Below, piece by piece: positions 13,564 through 13,753 of a stretch of 13,753 nt of DNA (positions within the stretch are counted from its first letter, which is position 1; the number at the start of each line of letters is the position of its first letter). The position numbers and the translations under genes were made by a program. The notes under the pieces were generated by a model, which ran no database searches, was not told the DNA's origin, and saw nothing but the letters and a program-made list of their open reading frames with translations. Source of the DNA: Synergistaceae bacterium (lineage in GTDB: Bacteria > Synergistota > Synergistia > Synergistales > Aminobacteriaceae); the NCBI GenBank assembly GCA_031273365.1, contig JAISSA010000049.1, positions 1-13,753 of the forward strand. Direction: 5' to 3'.

Positions 13564-13587
13564 CGATCTGTAAACGTTCAGACGTCC

Positions 13588-13753
13588 TTACGGGTTGTTG
13601 TCTCCCGGGGCTGCCGCGGGCGCGGCCTGTTTTCGGTTGGGATTGATGTATTGCTTGTTGGGATTGATGTACTTTTCCACGTCTTCCATGGAGATTCGCG
13701 TCAGGGCGCTCGTCGGCAACATCGCCAGAAGACGCCACGACATGTCCAGCGAC
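13588..13753 (-). CDS. C-terminal end of a probable V/A-type ATP synthase subunit B (partial)
   Basis: Fifty-four C-terminal residues plus a stop (TAA at 13588-13590) are visible; the gene continues beyond the right edge. The segment MSWRLLAMLPTSALTRIS followed by VEKYI resembles the end of V/A-ATPase B subunits (pattern GW-LLS-LLPR-EL-RI-EKY), non-catalytic nucleotide-binding subunits of the ion-translocating ATP synthase. The tail then departs from the family: YINPN occurs twice in adjacent seven-residue units, followed by an Ala/Pro-rich end (QAAPAAAPGDNNP). The usual downstream D-subunit gene is absent here; def follows instead. Identification rests on a short stretch and is moderate. The frame was chosen because it gives this recognisable tail; the competing frame (13514-13738) gives an Arg/Gly-rich product with no family pattern. 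Confidence 0.5.
   Translation of the reverse strand, partial: SLDMSWRLLAMLPTSALTRISMEDVEKYINPNKQYINPNRKQAAPAAAPGDNNP
13629..13670. repeat. 21-bp tandem duplication in the C-terminal tail
   Basis: GTTGGGATTGATGTA occurs at 13635 and 13656, 21 bp apart, encoding the twice-repeated YINPN heptad of the minus-strand gene. The in-frame length suggests a slippage event tolerated or selected in the tail. Confidence 0.7.

Larger units (their letters stand above)
13240..13587. other. Gene-free leader and terminator region before def
   Basis: This 348-base stretch holds no gene that I can support. It contains a large hairpin just after the ATP synthase-like gene, a candidate promoter with an exact TATAAT, three 11-bp repeats and a 13-bp tandem duplication close to def. 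Short reading frames in it have no recognisable product. Confidence 0.6.

Noticed and set aside
7526..13581. Identical 12-mer CTGAACGTTTAC (inverted) shortly after two stop codons
   Set aside because: Shared 12-mers are expected by chance in a window of this length, and the orientation relative to the two genes is opposite.
13514..13738. Alternative minus-strand frame at the right edge
   Set aside because: Arg/Gly/Gln-rich and runs through the terminator hairpin, whereas the overlapping frame ending at 13588 resembles a known C-terminus.

Overview
The window looks like part of the chromosome of an anaerobic bacterium with a GC-rich coding style. A four-subunit 2-oxoacid:ferredoxin oxidoreductase points to amino-acid fermentation. 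A Met-tRNA formyltransferase/deformylase pair and EF-Tu are bacterial. The gene entering from the right edge reads like the C-terminus of a V/A-type ATP synthase B subunit. The combination would fit Synergistota or a similar amino-acid-fermenting anaerobe, but that is an inference from gene content, not a sequence match. No tRNA, rRNA, CRISPR array, transposase or phage gene was seen.

Layout, left to right. The start of tuf (EF-Tu, minus strand) leaves the left edge. Upstream of it is a very large SNF2-family helicase (329-4507, minus, TTG start). A roughly 300-base divergent region follows, holding two blocks of short tandem repeats and one copy of a twin-hairpin element, and then a SMUG1-type uracil-DNA glycosylase (4804-5571, plus), the only plus-strand gene. 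It converges on a membrane-bound 7TM diguanylate cyclase (5595-7298, minus). Next come a NUDIX hydrolase of the ADP-ribose pyrophosphatase type (7541-8131, minus) and a second copy of the twin-hairpin element.

From 8309 to 13239 a compact minus-strand cluster reads def - fmt - P-loop ATPase - ferredoxin (delta) - alpha - beta - gamma subunits of the 2-oxoacid:ferredoxin oxidoreductase. Stops and starts touch or overlap at several junctions, so this is probably one operon, closed by a good intrinsic terminator just after gamma. It joins N-terminal protein processing (formylation and deformylation) with ferredoxin-linked oxidation of 2-oxoacids. The P-loop ATPase between the two halves has no clear assigned role.

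The most interesting non-coding signal is the 51-nt element present twice (4704-4754 plus; 8170-8220 minus). The copies differ at six positions. All six lie in predicted stems and all preserve base pairing, and each copy sits in the same sense 38-49 nt before a gene start (uracil glycosylase and NUDIX). Each copy also carries four GGGG runs with identical 3-14-3 spacing. Short tandem duplications recur in the intergenic regions (13 bp x4, 10 bp x4, 13 bp x2, 11 bp x3), and one 21-bp duplication lies inside a coding tail.
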